A stretch of 64,000 bases of DNA from Meridianimarinicoccus marinus (GCF_040689105.1 NZ_JBFBVU010000020.1:13990-77989); one strand, 5' to 3'. Numbered from the stretch's first letter, positions 25,571 through 35,027 are shown. Numbers and translations are program-made. Notes: generated from the letters alone by a model not told the origin.

Positions 25571-26404
25571 ATGCGCGCGGCCCTTGTCCAGATGACCAGT
25601 TCCGACCAGCCGCTGGACAACCTGTCCACGGCGCGCGGCTTCGTGCGGCAGGCGGCGGCCGAGGGGGCGGGCTTCGTGCTGACCCCCGAGGTCACCAACT
25701 GCATGTCCGCCAGCCGCCGCCACATGACCGAGGTGCTGCGCCCCGAGGCCGAGGATCCGGTGCTGGCCGGGCTGCGCGAGACGGCAGCGGATGCGGGTGT
25801 GTGGCTGCTGATCGGTTCGCTGGCGCTGAAACGGCCCGAGGCCGCCGACGGACGCTTTGCCAACCGCAGCTTCCTGATCGCGCCGGATGGGGCAATTGCC
25901 GCGCGCTATGACAAGATCCACATGTTCGATGTGCAGCTGTCCGAGACCGAGACCTACCGCGAATCCGATGGGTTCGCGCCGGGGGATCGCGCGGTGGTGG
26001 CGCAGACGCCTTTTGCCGCCGTGGGCATGACGATCTGCTATGACCTGCGATTCTCGCCGCTGTTCCGGGCGCTGGCGCAAGGCGGGGCGCAGGTGCTGAC
26101 GGTGCCCGCGGCCTTTGCTGTGCCCACCGGGCGGGCGCATTGGCAAAGCCTGCTGCGGGCGCGGGCCATCGAGACCGGCAGCTATGTGCTGGCCCCCGCA
26201 CAAGTGGGGCGGCACGCTCATGTTGCGGGCGTGCAGCGCGAAACATGGGGCCATGCGCTGGCCATCGATCCCTGGGGCCGAGTGCTGGGCGATGGCGGCG
26301 ACGTTCCGGGGCTGACCTTTGCCGATCTGGACCTGGCTGAGGTGGACACGGCGCGGGCAAAGGTCCCGGCGTTGCGCCATGACCGGGCGTTCTCCGGTCC
26401 CTGA
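25571..26404 (+). CDS. Carbon-nitrogen hydrolase family protein (nitrilase/Nit type)
   Basis: A 277-residue C-N hydrolase. The catalytic triad is visible: Glu in LTPEVTNC, Lys in YDKIHMFDV and Cys in GMTICYDLRF. The IHMFDV and ETETYRESD segments match the Nit1/deaminated-glutathione amidase group, which repairs deaminated glutathione; the neighbouring glutaredoxin gene fits a glutathione theme. The exact substrate is inferred. A copy of the intergenic repeat follows the stop codon. Confidence 0.88.
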   Translation: MRAALVQMTSSDQPLDNLSTARGFVRQAAAEGAGFVLTPEVTNCMSASRRHMTEVLRPEAEDPVLAGLRETAADAGVWLLIGSLALKRPEAADGRFANRSFLIAPDGAIAARYDKIHMFDVQLSETETYRESDGFAPGDRAVVAQTPFAAVGMTICYDLRFSPLFRALAQGGAQVLTVPAAFAVPTGRAHWQSLLRARAIETGSYVLAPAQVGRHAHVAGVQRETWGHALAIDPWGRVLGDGGDVPGLTFADLDLAEVDTARAKVPALRHDRAFSGP

Positions 26405-26421
26405 CGGGACCGCGATTTCAA

Positions 26422-26454
26422 GCCTCCGGCGGGAGTATTTGTGACAGGAAAAAG
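26422..26454 (+). repeat. Short intergenic repeat, copy 2
   Basis: This stretch begins GCCTCCGGCGGGAGTATTT and ends in GGAAAAAG. It matches the copy at 18051-18083 over the first 16 bases exactly. It lies about 20 bases after the hydrolase gene and in the same orientation relative to the upstream gene. Confidence 0.6.
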
Positions 26455-26571
26455 CGAGCGCCGTCTCGGAAATGGTGCGGCGGAGGCGAAAAGGCGCCAG
26501 CGGCGCGTTTTCCCGAATGACGGGGAGCGTTTCAGGCGCGAATGGGCGGCGCTTAGTTGGGCCGCCCTTGT

Positions 26572-27318
26572 TCAGCCCGGTTTGCGGCTGGCGGTGACGT
26601 AGTTGACCGACAGGTCCTTGTCCGAGATCGACCAGCTCCATCCCAACGGGTTGAAGACAAAGCCCTTGCGGTCGACCGGATCAAGGCCCGCGTTGCGGAT
26701 CAGGTCGAACAACTCGTCCGGGGTGAGGAATTTCTTCCAGTCGTGGGTGCCCTTCGGCAGCCAGCGCATGACGTATTCGGCACCGATGATGCCCATCACA
26801 TAGCTTTTGGGATTGCGGTTCAGGGTCGAGGCGACCATCAGACCGCCGGGTTTCAGCAGCGCGGCGCAGGCGGCCATGTAGTCCGGCGGGCTGGCCACAT
26901 GTTCGACCACTTCCATGTTCAGGACCACGTCGAATTGCTCGCCCGCAGCGGCCAGCGATTCGGCGGTGCAGTGGCGATAGTCGATCTCGAGCCCCGATTG
27001 CTGTGCGTGCAGGCGCGCCACCGGGATGTTGCGCTCGGCCGCGTCGGCGCCGACCACGGTGGCGCCGAGCCGCGCCATGGGCTCGGACAGAAGCCCGCCG
27101 CCGCAGCCGATGTCGAGGATCCGAAGCCCCGCGAAAGGCGCGGCGTCGGACAGGTCGCGGTCGAATTCCACCGCGATCTGGCGGGTGATGTAGTCCAGCC
27201 GGCAGGGGTTGAGCATGTGCAGCGGTTTGAACTTGCCGTCCGGATCCCACCATTCGGCGGCCATGGCTTCGAATTTGGCGATCTCGGCGGGGTCGACGGT
27301 GCTGATGGGGTCGGTCAC
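26572..27318 (-). CDS. ubiG: UbiG: ubiquinone biosynthesis O-methyltransferase
   Basis: A 248-residue methyltransferase that acts twice in ubiquinone synthesis (2-polyprenyl-6-hydroxyphenol and 3-demethylubiquinol). The SAM motif is LRILDIGCGGGLLSEP, and the N-terminal FEAMAAEWWDPDGKFKPLH and late GWSWSISDKDLSVNY motifs are diagnostic. The start is a GTG at 27318. It diverges from the prolyl aminopeptidase gene. Confidence 0.95.
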   Translation of the reverse strand: MTDPISTVDPAEIAKFEAMAAEWWDPDGKFKPLHMLNPCRLDYITRQIAVEFDRDLSDAAPFAGLRILDIGCGGGLLSEPMARLGATVVGADAAERNIPVARLHAQQSGLEIDYRHCTAESLAAAGEQFDVVLNMEVVEHVASPPDYMAACAALLKPGGLMVASTLNRNPKSYVMGIIGAEYVMRWLPKGTHDWKKFLTPDELFDLIRNAGLDPVDRKGFVFNPLGWSWSISDKDLSVNYVTASRKPG

Positions 27319-27383
27319 GGGGACGGTCCTTTTCTTGCGCAGCCCATATGGTCGGGGCCTCTGGCGCGTTATATAGTCCGGTC

Positions 27384-28373
27384 ATGGAGCAATTCGCAGG
27401 TCAGAAGAAGGCGACACAATTTCTTTATCCGCCGGTGGACCCGTTCGACCAGCGGATGATGGATGTGGGCGATGGCCACAGCCTCTATGTGGAGCAATGC
27501 GGCAACCCCGAGGGGATGCCCGTCGTCGTTGTGCATGGCGGTCCCGGCGGCGGCTGCAGCCCGGCAATGCGCCGCTATTTCGACCCCGAAGTGTATCGCA
27601 TCGTGCTGTTCGACCAGCGCGGCTGTGGGCGGTCCACCCCGCATGCCAGTGTCGAGGCCAACACCACCTGGCACCTGGTGGCCGACATGGAGGTGATCCG
27701 CAAGACGCTGGAGATCCCGCGCTGGGTGGTCTTCGGCGGCAGTTGGGGGGCGACGCTGTCGTTGCTCTATGCCCAGTCGCACGCCCGCCACACCGCCTAT
27801 CTGGTACTGCGCGGCGTGTTCCTGATGACCAAGCCGGAACTGGAGTGGTTCTATGGCGGCGGCGCGGGGCTGTTCTGGCCCGACCTGTGGCAGCGGTTCG
27901 TGCAACTGGTGCCACAGGACGAGCGCGACGACCTGATCGCCGCCTATCACCGCCGGCTGTTTTCCGGCGACCGCATCGTCGAGACCCGGTTTGCCCGGGC
28001 CTGGGCATCGTGGGAGAACGCGCTGGCCTCGATCCAGAGCAACGGCATCACCGGCGAAAGCCCGGCGGAATATGCCCGTGCCTTTGCCCGGCTGGAAAAC
28101 CATTATTTCGTGCATGGCGGCTTTCTGGAAGGCCCCAACCATATCCTCGACCGCATGCCGCTACTGGCGGACACGCCTGGAACCATCGTGCAGGGGCGCT
28201 ATGACATGATCTGTCCGCCGGCCTCGGCCTGGAAATTGTCGCAGGCCTGGCCGCGGGCGGAGTTGAAGATGATCGGGCAGGCGGGTCACGCGCTGTCGGA
28301 GCCGGGGATCAGCGCTGCTTTGGTGCAGATCATGAACCGACTGCCGCGCCACCGCCGCGCCCTTGGGCTTTAG
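27384..28373 (+). CDS. pip: Prolyl aminopeptidase
   Basis: A 329-residue alpha/beta hydrolase that removes N-terminal proline. The oxyanion motif HGGPGGG, the nucleophile elbow GGSWG, the acid in GRYDMICP and the His in GQAGHALSEP form the complete catalytic set of peptidase family S33. The ATG at 27384 gives the usual N-terminus. The CDGSH gene follows after 13 bases, so the two are probably one operon. Confidence 0.93.
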   Translation: MEQFAGQKKATQFLYPPVDPFDQRMMDVGDGHSLYVEQCGNPEGMPVVVVHGGPGGGCSPAMRRYFDPEVYRIVLFDQRGCGRSTPHASVEANTTWHLVADMEVIRKTLEIPRWVVFGGSWGATLSLLYAQSHARHTAYLVLRGVFLMTKPELEWFYGGGAGLFWPDLWQRFVQLVPQDERDDLIAAYHRRLFSGDRIVETRFARAWASWENALASIQSNGITGESPAEYARAFARLENHYFVHGGFLEGPNHILDRMPLLADTPGTIVQGRYDMICPPASAWKLSQAWPRAELKMIGQAGHALSEPGISAALVQIMNRLPRHRRALGL

Positions 28374-28386
28374 GGAGGCACGCACC

Positions 28387-29019
28387 ATGGCCGAGGACGG
28401 ACCGAAGATCGAGGAACGCGAGAACGGGCCGCTGATGGCGCGGGGCATCTCGAAAATGGTCGGGCCGGACGGGGCCGAGATCGCGGTGAAGCCGGTGATG
28501 GCCCTGTGCCGCTGCGGCCACAGCAAGAACAAGCCGTTCTGCGACGGCTCGCACAAGGACGCCGGGTTCCGGGATCGCGGCGGCAAGCCCGAAGGCCCGG
28601 ACCGGGTGTTTTCCTATGCCGGGCAGGAGGTGACCGTCACCTTCAATCCGCGCCTGTGCAGCCATGCCGCCGAATGCGGGCGCATCGCCCAGAACATCTT
28701 CAACCCCTCCCAGAAGCCCTGGGTGCAGCCCGACAACGGCACCCGCGCCGAGGTCGAGGCGGTGGTGGCCGCCTGCCCGTCCGGGGCGCTGAAACTGGCC
28801 GAGGGGCAGGACAAGGGGCCGGATCTGTTCGCCGATCGGGCCGAAATCACGGTGCAGCGCAACGGCCCTTACTGGGTGCAGGGGGTGACGGCACCGCAAC
28901 CGCCGCAGGGCGCCGGCATGTCGGATCGCAAGTATGTGCTGTGCCGGTGCGGCCAGTCCGGGGCCAAGCCCTATTGCGACGGCTCACACCGGGACAGGGG
29001 CTGGAAAAGCGGCGACTGA
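28387..29019 (+). CDS. Double CDGSH iron-sulfur protein with central ferredoxin-like domain
   Basis: A 210-residue protein with two CDGSH motifs: one near residue 45 (CRCGHSKNKPFCDGSH) and one near the C-terminus (CRCGQSGAKPYCDGSH). Each would bind a 2Fe-2S cluster by three Cys and one His. Between them, CSHAAECG and the later VVAACPSGAL form a divergent 4Fe-4S mono-cluster domain. Three clusters in one chain suggest electron transfer or cluster delivery. The partner is unknown; the gene follows the prolyl aminopeptidase gene. Confidence 0.88.
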   Translation: MAEDGPKIEERENGPLMARGISKMVGPDGAEIAVKPVMALCRCGHSKNKPFCDGSHKDAGFRDRGGKPEGPDRVFSYAGQEVTVTFNPRLCSHAAECGRIAQNIFNPSQKPWVQPDNGTRAEVEAVVAACPSGALKLAEGQDKGPDLFADRAEITVQRNGPYWVQGVTAPQPPQGAGMSDRKYVLCRCGQSGAKPYCDGSHRDRGWKSGD

Positions 29020-29022
29020 GGC

Positions 29023-29397
29023 TCAGCCGGCAGGCTGCCACAGCTCGATCCGGTTGTCTTCCGGGTCGGTCAGATGGGCAAACCGGCCCACCGCCTCCAT
29101 CTCGGGGGTTTGCGGCCAGAGCGTGACATCGATCCCCGCGGCGCGCAGATCGGCGATGGCCGCGTCCAGATCCGGCACCCGGAAATTCATCATGAACTGC
29201 TGGTCCATGCGCCCGAAATACTCGGTGTCTTCGGGAAAGGGCGCGAAAACCGTGGGGCCGGCAGCCTGCATCCAGACCGTGTCGTCAGGCCCCTGCGGCA
29301 CCGGGTTGATGCCGAAATGGGTGTCATACCAAGCGGCCAGCGCCTGGGGGTCGCGGGCGCGGAAAAACACGCCGCCGATGCCGGTGATGGTTGCCAT
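29023..29397 (-). CDS. VOC superfamily protein (glyoxalase-like)
   Basis: A 124-residue single-domain vicinal-oxygen-chelate protein. It begins TGIGGVFFRARDPQALAAWY and ends TDPEDNRIELWQP, the two conserved edges of the fold. It could be a lactoylglutathione-lyase-like enzyme or a resistance or dioxygenase relative; metal ligands alone do not settle this. It ends four bases from the convergent CDGSH gene. Confidence 0.85.
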   Translation of the reverse strand: MATITGIGGVFFRARDPQALAAWYDTHFGINPVPQGPDDTVWMQAAGPTVFAPFPEDTEYFGRMDQQFMMNFRVPDLDAAIADLRAAGIDVTLWPQTPEMEAVGRFAHLTDPEDNRIELWQPAG

Positions 29398-29549
29398 GGT
29401 CGCCTCCGATCCGTTGATGGAAACAGCCTAGCACGGCGGGCTGCAATCGTACTGGGGGATTTCCCTTGCGAAGTCGTCCCTGGCTGCGTATATGCCCCTC
29501 AACAGCGGCGCGTCGGGACCTGTCCCAATGTTCCACCGGGAAAGATCGA

Positions 29550-29571
29550 CGGGCCGCGCGCCCGTTTTTTT
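29550..29571 (+). terminator. Terminator-like hairpin in the leader of rimP-nusA-infB
   Basis: A GC hairpin (CGGGC, CGCGC, GCCCG) is followed by seven T residues and lies 32 bases before the rimP start. No plus-strand gene ends upstream, since the VOC gene reads away. It is therefore best explained as a transcription attenuator in the leader of the rimP-nusA-infB operon. Attenuation ahead of rimP is known in gammaproteobacteria; here it is inferred. Confidence 0.6.
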
Positions 29572-29602
29572 GTTTCTATCGAACTCAGGCAGACAGACTT
29601 TG

Positions 29603-30226
29603 ATGACCGATCTCATCGCCAAGGCCGCCATCGACCAGCGCATGGCCGCGATCATCACCCCGGTGATCGAGGACATGGGCTATGAACTCGTGCGCGTGCG
29701 CCTCATGGGGGGCAAGACCAACACCCTGCAGATCATGGCTGACAAGCCGGACGGCGGGATCGAGGTGGACGATTGCGCCCGCATTTCCACGGCCGTTTCC
29801 GCGGTGCTGGATGTCGAGGATCCGCTTGAGGAAGCCTATACGCTGGAGGTCTCAAGCCCCGGTATCGACCGCCCGCTGACCCGCCTGAAGGATTTCGAGG
29901 CCTGGGCGGGCTATGAGGCCAAGCTGGAAACCACCGAGTTGATCGACGGCCGCCGCCGCTTCAAGGGCCTTCTGGCCGGGGTCGAGGATGGCGAGGTTCT
30001 GGTCGAGATCGCCGATCAGGGCGAACCGGTGACCATCGGGCTTGAGTTCGATTGGCTGAGCGACGCGAAACTGGTGCTGACCGACGAGTTGATCGCCGAG
30101 ATGCTGCGCGCCCGCAAGGCCTCGGGCGCCATCGACGAAAGCCAGTTCGACGAGATCCAGACAGAAGACATGGGCGACACCGACGAGACGGACGCCCCGC
30201 AAACCGCCCCCCAGAAGGAGGACTAG
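29603..30226 (+). CDS. rimP: Ribosome maturation factor RimP
   Basis: A 207-residue RimP, which assists 30S subunit assembly. The N-terminal domain has GYELVRVRLMGGKTNTLQIM and the YTLEVSSPGIDRPLT motif; the SH3-like C-terminal domain follows. A further acidic C-terminal tail of about 30 residues is longer than in E. coli. The ATG at 29603 is chosen because the family starts at MTDLIAKAAID. It is the first gene of the nusA-infB operon and lies behind the hairpin at 29550. Confidence 0.94.
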   Translation: MTDLIAKAAIDQRMAAIITPVIEDMGYELVRVRLMGGKTNTLQIMADKPDGGIEVDDCARISTAVSAVLDVEDPLEEAYTLEVSSPGIDRPLTRLKDFEAWAGYEAKLETTELIDGRRRFKGLLAGVEDGEVLVEIADQGEPVTIGLEFDWLSDAKLVLTDELIAEMLRARKASGAIDESQFDEIQTEDMGDTDETDAPQTAPQKED

Positions 30227-30229
30227 GAC

Positions 30230-31855
30230 ATGGCGATTACCAGCGCCAACCAGCTTGAGCTTCTGCAAACCGCCGAGGCGGTTGCCCGTGAGAAGATGAT
30301 CGACCCCGGTCTGGTGGTCGAGGCGATGGAGGAATCCCTCGCCCGTGCCGCCAAATCGCGCTACGGCGCGGAAATGGACATTCGCGTGTCCATTGACCGC
30401 AAGACCGGCGTGGCGACCTTCACCCGTGTGCGCACGGTTGTGGAAGACGAAGAGCTTGAGAATTATCAGGCCGAGTTGACCGTCGAACAGGCCAAACAAT
30501 ACAAGGAAGATCCTCAGGTCGGCGACGAACTGGTCGAAGAGGTGCCGCCGGTGGAACTGGGCCGGATCGCCGCGCAATCCGCCAAGCAGGTGATTCTGCA
30601 GAAGGTGCGCGAAGCCGAGCGGGATCGCCAGTACGAAGAATTCAAGGATCGCGCCGGCACCATCATCAATGGTCTGGTCAAGCGCGAGGAATACGGCAAC
30701 ATCATCGTCGATATCGGCCGCGGCGAAGCCGTGCTGCGCCGCAACGAGAAGATCGGCCGCGAAAGCTATCGCCCGAACGACCGCATCCGCGTCTTCATCA
30801 AGGATGTGCGCCGCGAGCCGCGCGGCCCGCAGATCTTCCTCAGCCGCATCGCGCCGGAGTTCATGGCCGAGCTGTTCAAGATGGAAGTGCCGGAAATCTA
30901 CGATGGCATCATCGAGATCAAGGCCGTGGCCCGGGATCCCGGATCGCGCGCCAAGATCGCCGTGATTTCCTATGACAACTCGATCGACCCGGTCGGCGCC
31001 TGCGTCGGCATGCGCGGCAGCCGCGTGCAGGCCGTGGTCAACGAGCTTCAGGGCGAGAAGATCGACATCATCCCGTGGAACGAGGATCAGCCGACCTTCC
31101 TGGTGAACGCATTGCAGCCCGCCGAAGTGTCGAAGGTGGTTCTGGATGACGAGGCCGAGCGGATCGAGGTCGTGGTGCCGGACGAGCAGCTGAGCCTTGC
31201 CATCGGTCGGCGCGGTCAGAACGTGCGTCTGGCCAGCCAGCTGACCGGTCTGGACATCGACATCATGACCGAAAGCCAGGAAAGCGAGCGGCGCCAGCAG
31301 GAATTCGCGGTGCGCACCAAGCTGTACATGGAGGCGCTGGACGTGGACGAGTTCTTCGCCCAGCTCCTGGTCTCGGAAGGCTTTTCCACGCTGGAAGAAG
31401 TGGCCTATGTCGAGCTCGACGAACTTCTGGTGATCGACGGGGTGGATGATTCCACCGCTCAGGAACTTCAGGCCCGGGCGCGTGACTATCTTGAGGCGCA
31501 GGCGCAAGCCGCGCTGGCCAAGGCGCGCGAACTTGGGGTCGAGGATTCGCTGGTCGATTTCGACGGGCTGACTCCGCAGATGCTGGCCGCTCTGGCCGCC
31601 GATGGCATCAAGACGCTGGAAGACTTCGCCACCTGTGCGGACTGGGAATTGGCCGGCGGCTGGACCACGGTCGACGGACAGCGGGTCAAGGACGACGGCC
31701 TGCTGGAAGCCTTTGATGTCAGCCTTGAAGAAGCGCAGAACCTGGTGATGACCGCGCGGATTCAACTGGGCTGGGTGGATCCCGACGATCTGCTCACCGA
31801 GGAGGAGACCGACGAGGAGCTTGAAGCGGCCGAGGCCGAGGAAGACCAGGCCTGA
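30230..31855 (+). CDS. nusA: Transcription termination/antitermination factor NusA
   Basis: A 541-residue NusA. In order: the N-terminal RNA-polymerase-binding domain, an S1 domain (near NIIVDIGRGEAVLRRNEKI), two KH domains (the second with SLAIGRRGQNVRLASQL), and C-terminal acidic helix-hairpin repeats (DELLVIDGVDDSTAQEL). It pauses and modulates RNA polymerase and joins rRNA antitermination. It starts three bases after rimP. The very acidic tail (EETDEELEAAEAEEDQA) is typical of alphaproteobacteria. Confidence 0.96.
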   Translation: MAITSANQLELLQTAEAVAREKMIDPGLVVEAMEESLARAAKSRYGAEMDIRVSIDRKTGVATFTRVRTVVEDEELENYQAELTVEQAKQYKEDPQVGDELVEEVPPVELGRIAAQSAKQVILQKVREAERDRQYEEFKDRAGTIINGLVKREEYGNIIVDIGRGEAVLRRNEKIGRESYRPNDRIRVFIKDVRREPRGPQIFLSRIAPEFMAELFKMEVPEIYDGIIEIKAVARDPGSRAKIAVISYDNSIDPVGACVGMRGSRVQAVVNELQGEKIDIIPWNEDQPTFLVNALQPAEVSKVVLDDEAERIEVVVPDEQLSLAIGRRGQNVRLASQLTGLDIDIMTESQESERRQQEFAVRTKLYMEALDVDEFFAQLLVSEGFSTLEEVAYVELDELLVIDGVDDSTAQELQARARDYLEAQAQAALAKARELGVEDSLVDFDGLTPQMLAALAADGIKTLEDFATCADWELAGGWTTVDGQRVKDDGLLEAFDVSLEEAQNLVMTARIQLGWVDPDDLLTEEETDEELEAAEAEEDQA

Positions 31856-31878
31856 GCCGCGACAACGGAGGATCTGGC

Positions 31879-32514
31879 ATGTCCCGTGGCGGAGGCGGTA
31901 AAACGCGCGACGAGCCCGAGCGGCGCTGCATCGTCACCGGCGAACGGGGCGGCAAGGACGGTCTGATCCGTTTCGTGCTGGGTCCGGAAGACCGGATCTA
32001 TCCCGATCTGGCGGGCAAACTGCCCGGACGCGGCATCTGGGTCACGGCAGATCGCGAGGTTCTGGGTAAGGCCGTCAAGAAAAAGGCCTTCGCCCGCGCC
32101 GCGCGGCAGTCTGTGAGCGTGCCGCAGGATCTGGTCGAACAGGTCGAGGCAGGGCTGACACAGCGTGTTGTCGGCACCCTGTCGCTGGCCCGAAAGGCCG
32201 GGCTGGCGGTGGCCGGTTACGAGAAGACGAAGGCTTTTCTGGTTTCAGGGCAGGCCATTGCGTTGCTTCAGGCAAGCGATGGTTCGCCCCGCGGAAAGGC
32301 CAAACTGCGGCCCCCGGAGGGGTCGAACGGATTGATCGAGGTGCTGACTGCAGCCGAATTGGGGCTGGCCTTCGGTCGTGAAAGTGTAATACACGGTGCG
32401 CTTGCCGCTGGTGGACTCACGACACGTGTTGTAGAGGAAGCCGCACGACTGCAGGGAATGCGCAGGAAACACGGCGGGGACCGCCCCGCCTGGAAGGATA
32501 CGACGACCACATGA
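31879..32514 (+). CDS. YlxR-family RNA-binding protein with L7Ae-like domain
   Basis: A 211-residue protein. The first 90 residues are the YlxR/DUF448 domain (RRCIVTGERGGKDGLIRFVL, GRGIWVTADREVL). The middle resembles an L7Ae/L30e RNA-binding fold (LARKAGLAVAGYEKTKAFL). Its place between nusA and infB is conserved in bacteria. A GGAGG site precedes the ATG, and the stop overlaps the infB start by four bases. A role in RNA binding is known in part for YlxR; details are unclear. Confidence 0.92.
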   Translation: MSRGGGGKTRDEPERRCIVTGERGGKDGLIRFVLGPEDRIYPDLAGKLPGRGIWVTADREVLGKAVKKKAFARAARQSVSVPQDLVEQVEAGLTQRVVGTLSLARKAGLAVAGYEKTKAFLVSGQAIALLQASDGSPRGKAKLRPPEGSNGLIEVLTAAELGLAFGRESVIHGALAAGGLTTRVVEEAARLQGMRRKHGGDRPAWKDTTTT

Positions 32515-35027
32515 GCGATAGTGACGGCAAGAAAACACTCGGCGTGCGCGGCGGCCCCCGGTCGGGGCAGGTGAAGCAGAGCTTCAGCCACGGCCGCACC
32601 AAGAATGTCGTGGTGGAGACCAAGCGCAAACGCGTGGTCGTGCCGAAGCCCGGTTCCGGCAAGTCCGGTTCCGCAGCTGGTGGCGACCCCTCGCGGCGCC
32701 CGGCCGGCATCTCTGATGCAGAGATGGAACGCCGGCTGAAGGCGCTTCAGGCAGCTAAGGCCCGCGAAGGCGCAGACGCCAAGAAGCGCGCCGACGAAGA
32801 AAAACAGCGCGCCGATGATCGGGCCCGTCGCCGGGCCGAGATCGAGGCCAAGGAACAAGAAGAACGCGAACGCGAAGAACGTGCCGCGGCGAAGGTCGCG
32901 GCCGAGGAAGAAGAGCGTAAGCGCAAGGCGGCGGAAGATGCTGCCCGCAAGCAGGCCGAGGCCAAGGCCAAGGCCGCACCGGCCGGCGGTGCACGCCAGG
33001 ACCCTGCGGGGGAACCCGATGCTGCCTCGGCACGGCCCGCGCCGACCAAATCCGGTGTTCCGACCCCGCGCAAGCAGGAGCGTGACCAGGACCGCGACCG
33101 TGGCAAGAACCGTGGTGGCGATGGCCGTCGCTCGGGCAAGTTGACCCTGAACAAGGCGTTGTCGCACGGCGAAGGCGGGCGTCACCGCTCGCTGGCGTCG
33201 ATGAAGCGCAAGCAGGAACGCGCCCGTCAGAAGGCCATGGGCGGCAACGAGCCTCGTGAAAAGGTGATCCGTGACGTGCAGCTGCCCGAAGCCATCGTGG
33301 TTTCGGAACTGGCCAACCGCATGGCCGAGCGTGTGGCCGATGTGGTCAAGGCGCTGATGCAGAACGGCATGATGGTCACCCAGAACCAGTCGATTGACGC
33401 CGATACCGCCGAACTCATCATCGAGGAATTCGGTCACCGCGTGCAGCGCGTGTCGGATGCCGACGTGGAAGACGTGATCCACTCGATCGAGGACAGTTCC
33501 GAAGATCTGGAAGCGCGTCCGCCGGTCATCACCGTGATGGGCCACGTCGATCACGGCAAGACCTCGCTGCTGGATGCGATCCGCAACGCCAAGGTGGTCT
33601 CCGGCGAAGCCGGCGGCATCACCCAGCATATCGGCGCCTACCAGGTGCGCACCGATGGCGGCGATCTGCTGACCTTCCTCGACACCCCCGGCCACGCGGC
33701 CTTCACCTCGATGCGGGCCCGTGGCGCGCAGGTGACGGACATCGTGGTGCTGGTGGTGGCGGCAGATGATGCGGTGATGCCGCAGACCGTCGAAGCCATC
33801 AACCACGCCAAGGCGGCCAAGGTGCCGATGATCGTGGCGATCAACAAGTGCGACAAGCACGATGCGAACCCCGACAAGGTGCGCACCGATTTGCTGCAGC
33901 ACGAGGTGATCGTCGAAGGTCTGTCCGGCGATGTGCAAGACGTGGAAGTCTCGGCCATCACTGGCAAGGGTCTGGATCAGCTTCTGGAAGCCATCGCGCT
34001 GCAGGCCGAGGTTCTGGAACTGAACGCCAACCCGAAACGTGCCGCTTCCGGTGCGGTGATCGAAGCCCAGCTTGACGTGGGTCGCGGTCCGGTGGCCACC
34101 GTTCTGGTTCAGAACGGCACTCTGCGCCAGGGCGATATCTTCGTCGTGGGCGAACAGTATGGCAAGGTCCGCGCGCTGATCAACGACAAGGGCGACCGCG
34201 TCGAAGAAGCCGGCCCGTCGGTTCCGGTCGAGGTTCTGGGCCTGAACGGCACCCCCGAAGCCGGGGACGTGCTGAACGTGGTCGACACCGAGGCGCAGGC
34301 CCGTGAAATCGCCGAGTTCCGCGAACAGCAGGCGAAAGATCGCCGTGCCGCAGCGGGTGCGGCCACCACGCTGGAGCAGATGCTCGCCAAGGCCAAGGCC
34401 GACGAAGATGTGGTCGAGCTGCCGATCGTGGTGAAAGCTGACGTGCAGGGATCGTCCGAGGCCATCGTCCAGGCGATGGAAAAGATCGGCAACGACGAAG
34501 TGCGCGTGCGGGTTCTGCACTCGGGCGTGGGTGCCATCACGGAAAGCGACATCGGGCTGGCGGAAGCCTCCGGTGCGCCGGTGATCGGCTTCAACGTGCG
34601 GGCCAATGCCTCGGCGCGGAACACCGCAAACCAGAAGGGCGTCGAGATCCGCTACTATTCGGTGATCTACGACCTGGTGGACGATGTGAAGGCGGCGGCC
34701 TCGGGCCTGCTGTCGGCCGAGATCCGCGAACGCTTCATCGGCTACGCCGAAATCAAGGAAGTGTTCAAGGTGTCGGGTGTCGGCAAGGTTGCGGGCTGTC
34801 TGGTCACCGAAGGGGTGGCACGCCGCTCGGCCGGTGTCCGGCTGCTGCGCGACAACGTGGTCATTCACGAAGGCACGCTCAAGACGCTCAAGCGTTTCAA
34901 GGACGAGGTTGCCGAAGTGCAATCAGGTCAGGAATGCGGCATGGCCTTCGAGAATTACGAAGATGTGCGGGCGCAGGATGTCATCGAGATCTTCGAACGC
35001 GAAGAAGTCGAAAGAACGCTCGACTGA
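32511..35027 (+). CDS. infB: Translation initiation factor IF-2
   Basis: An 838-residue IF-2 that delivers initiator tRNA to the ribosome. After a long, highly charged, low-complexity N-terminal region (about residues 70-230, rich in Glu, Arg and Ala) come the IF2_N part and the G domain with GHVDHGKTSLLDAIR, DTPGHAAFTSMR and NKCDK. Domains II to IV follow. Length and order are normal. It starts in an ATGA overlap with the ylxR-like gene and is closed by the terminator at 35038. Confidence 0.97.
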   Translation: MSDSDGKKTLGVRGGPRSGQVKQSFSHGRTKNVVVETKRKRVVVPKPGSGKSGSAAGGDPSRRPAGISDAEMERRLKALQAAKAREGADAKKRADEEKQRADDRARRRAEIEAKEQEEREREERAAAKVAAEEEERKRKAAEDAARKQAEAKAKAAPAGGARQDPAGEPDAASARPAPTKSGVPTPRKQERDQDRDRGKNRGGDGRRSGKLTLNKALSHGEGGRHRSLASMKRKQERARQKAMGGNEPREKVIRDVQLPEAIVVSELANRMAERVADVVKALMQNGMMVTQNQSIDADTAELIIEEFGHRVQRVSDADVEDVIHSIEDSSEDLEARPPVITVMGHVDHGKTSLLDAIRNAKVVSGEAGGITQHIGAYQVRTDGGDLLTFLDTPGHAAFTSMRARGAQVTDIVVLVVAADDAVMPQTVEAINHAKAAKVPMIVAINKCDKHDANPDKVRTDLLQHEVIVEGLSGDVQDVEVSAITGKGLDQLLEAIALQAEVLELNANPKRAASGAVIEAQLDVGRGPVATVLVQNGTLRQGDIFVVGEQYGKVRALINDKGDRVEEAGPSVPVEVLGLNGTPEAGDVLNVVDTEAQAREIAEFREQQAKDRRAAAGAATTLEQMLAKAKADEDVVELPIVVKADVQGSSEAIVQAMEKIGNDEVRVRVLHSGVGAITESDIGLAEASGAPVIGFNVRANASARNTANQKGVEIRYYSVIYDLVDDVKAAASGLLSAEIRERFIGYAEIKEVFKVSGVGKVAGCLVTEGVARRSAGVRLLRDNVVIHEGTLKTLKRFKDEVAEVQSGQECGMAFENYEDVRAQDVIEIFEREEVERTLD

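Noticed and set aside
32268..34922. An 884-codon open frame antisense to infB
   Set aside because: IF-2 on the plus strand is unmistakable; the antisense frame has no motif and a composition dictated by the infB codons.
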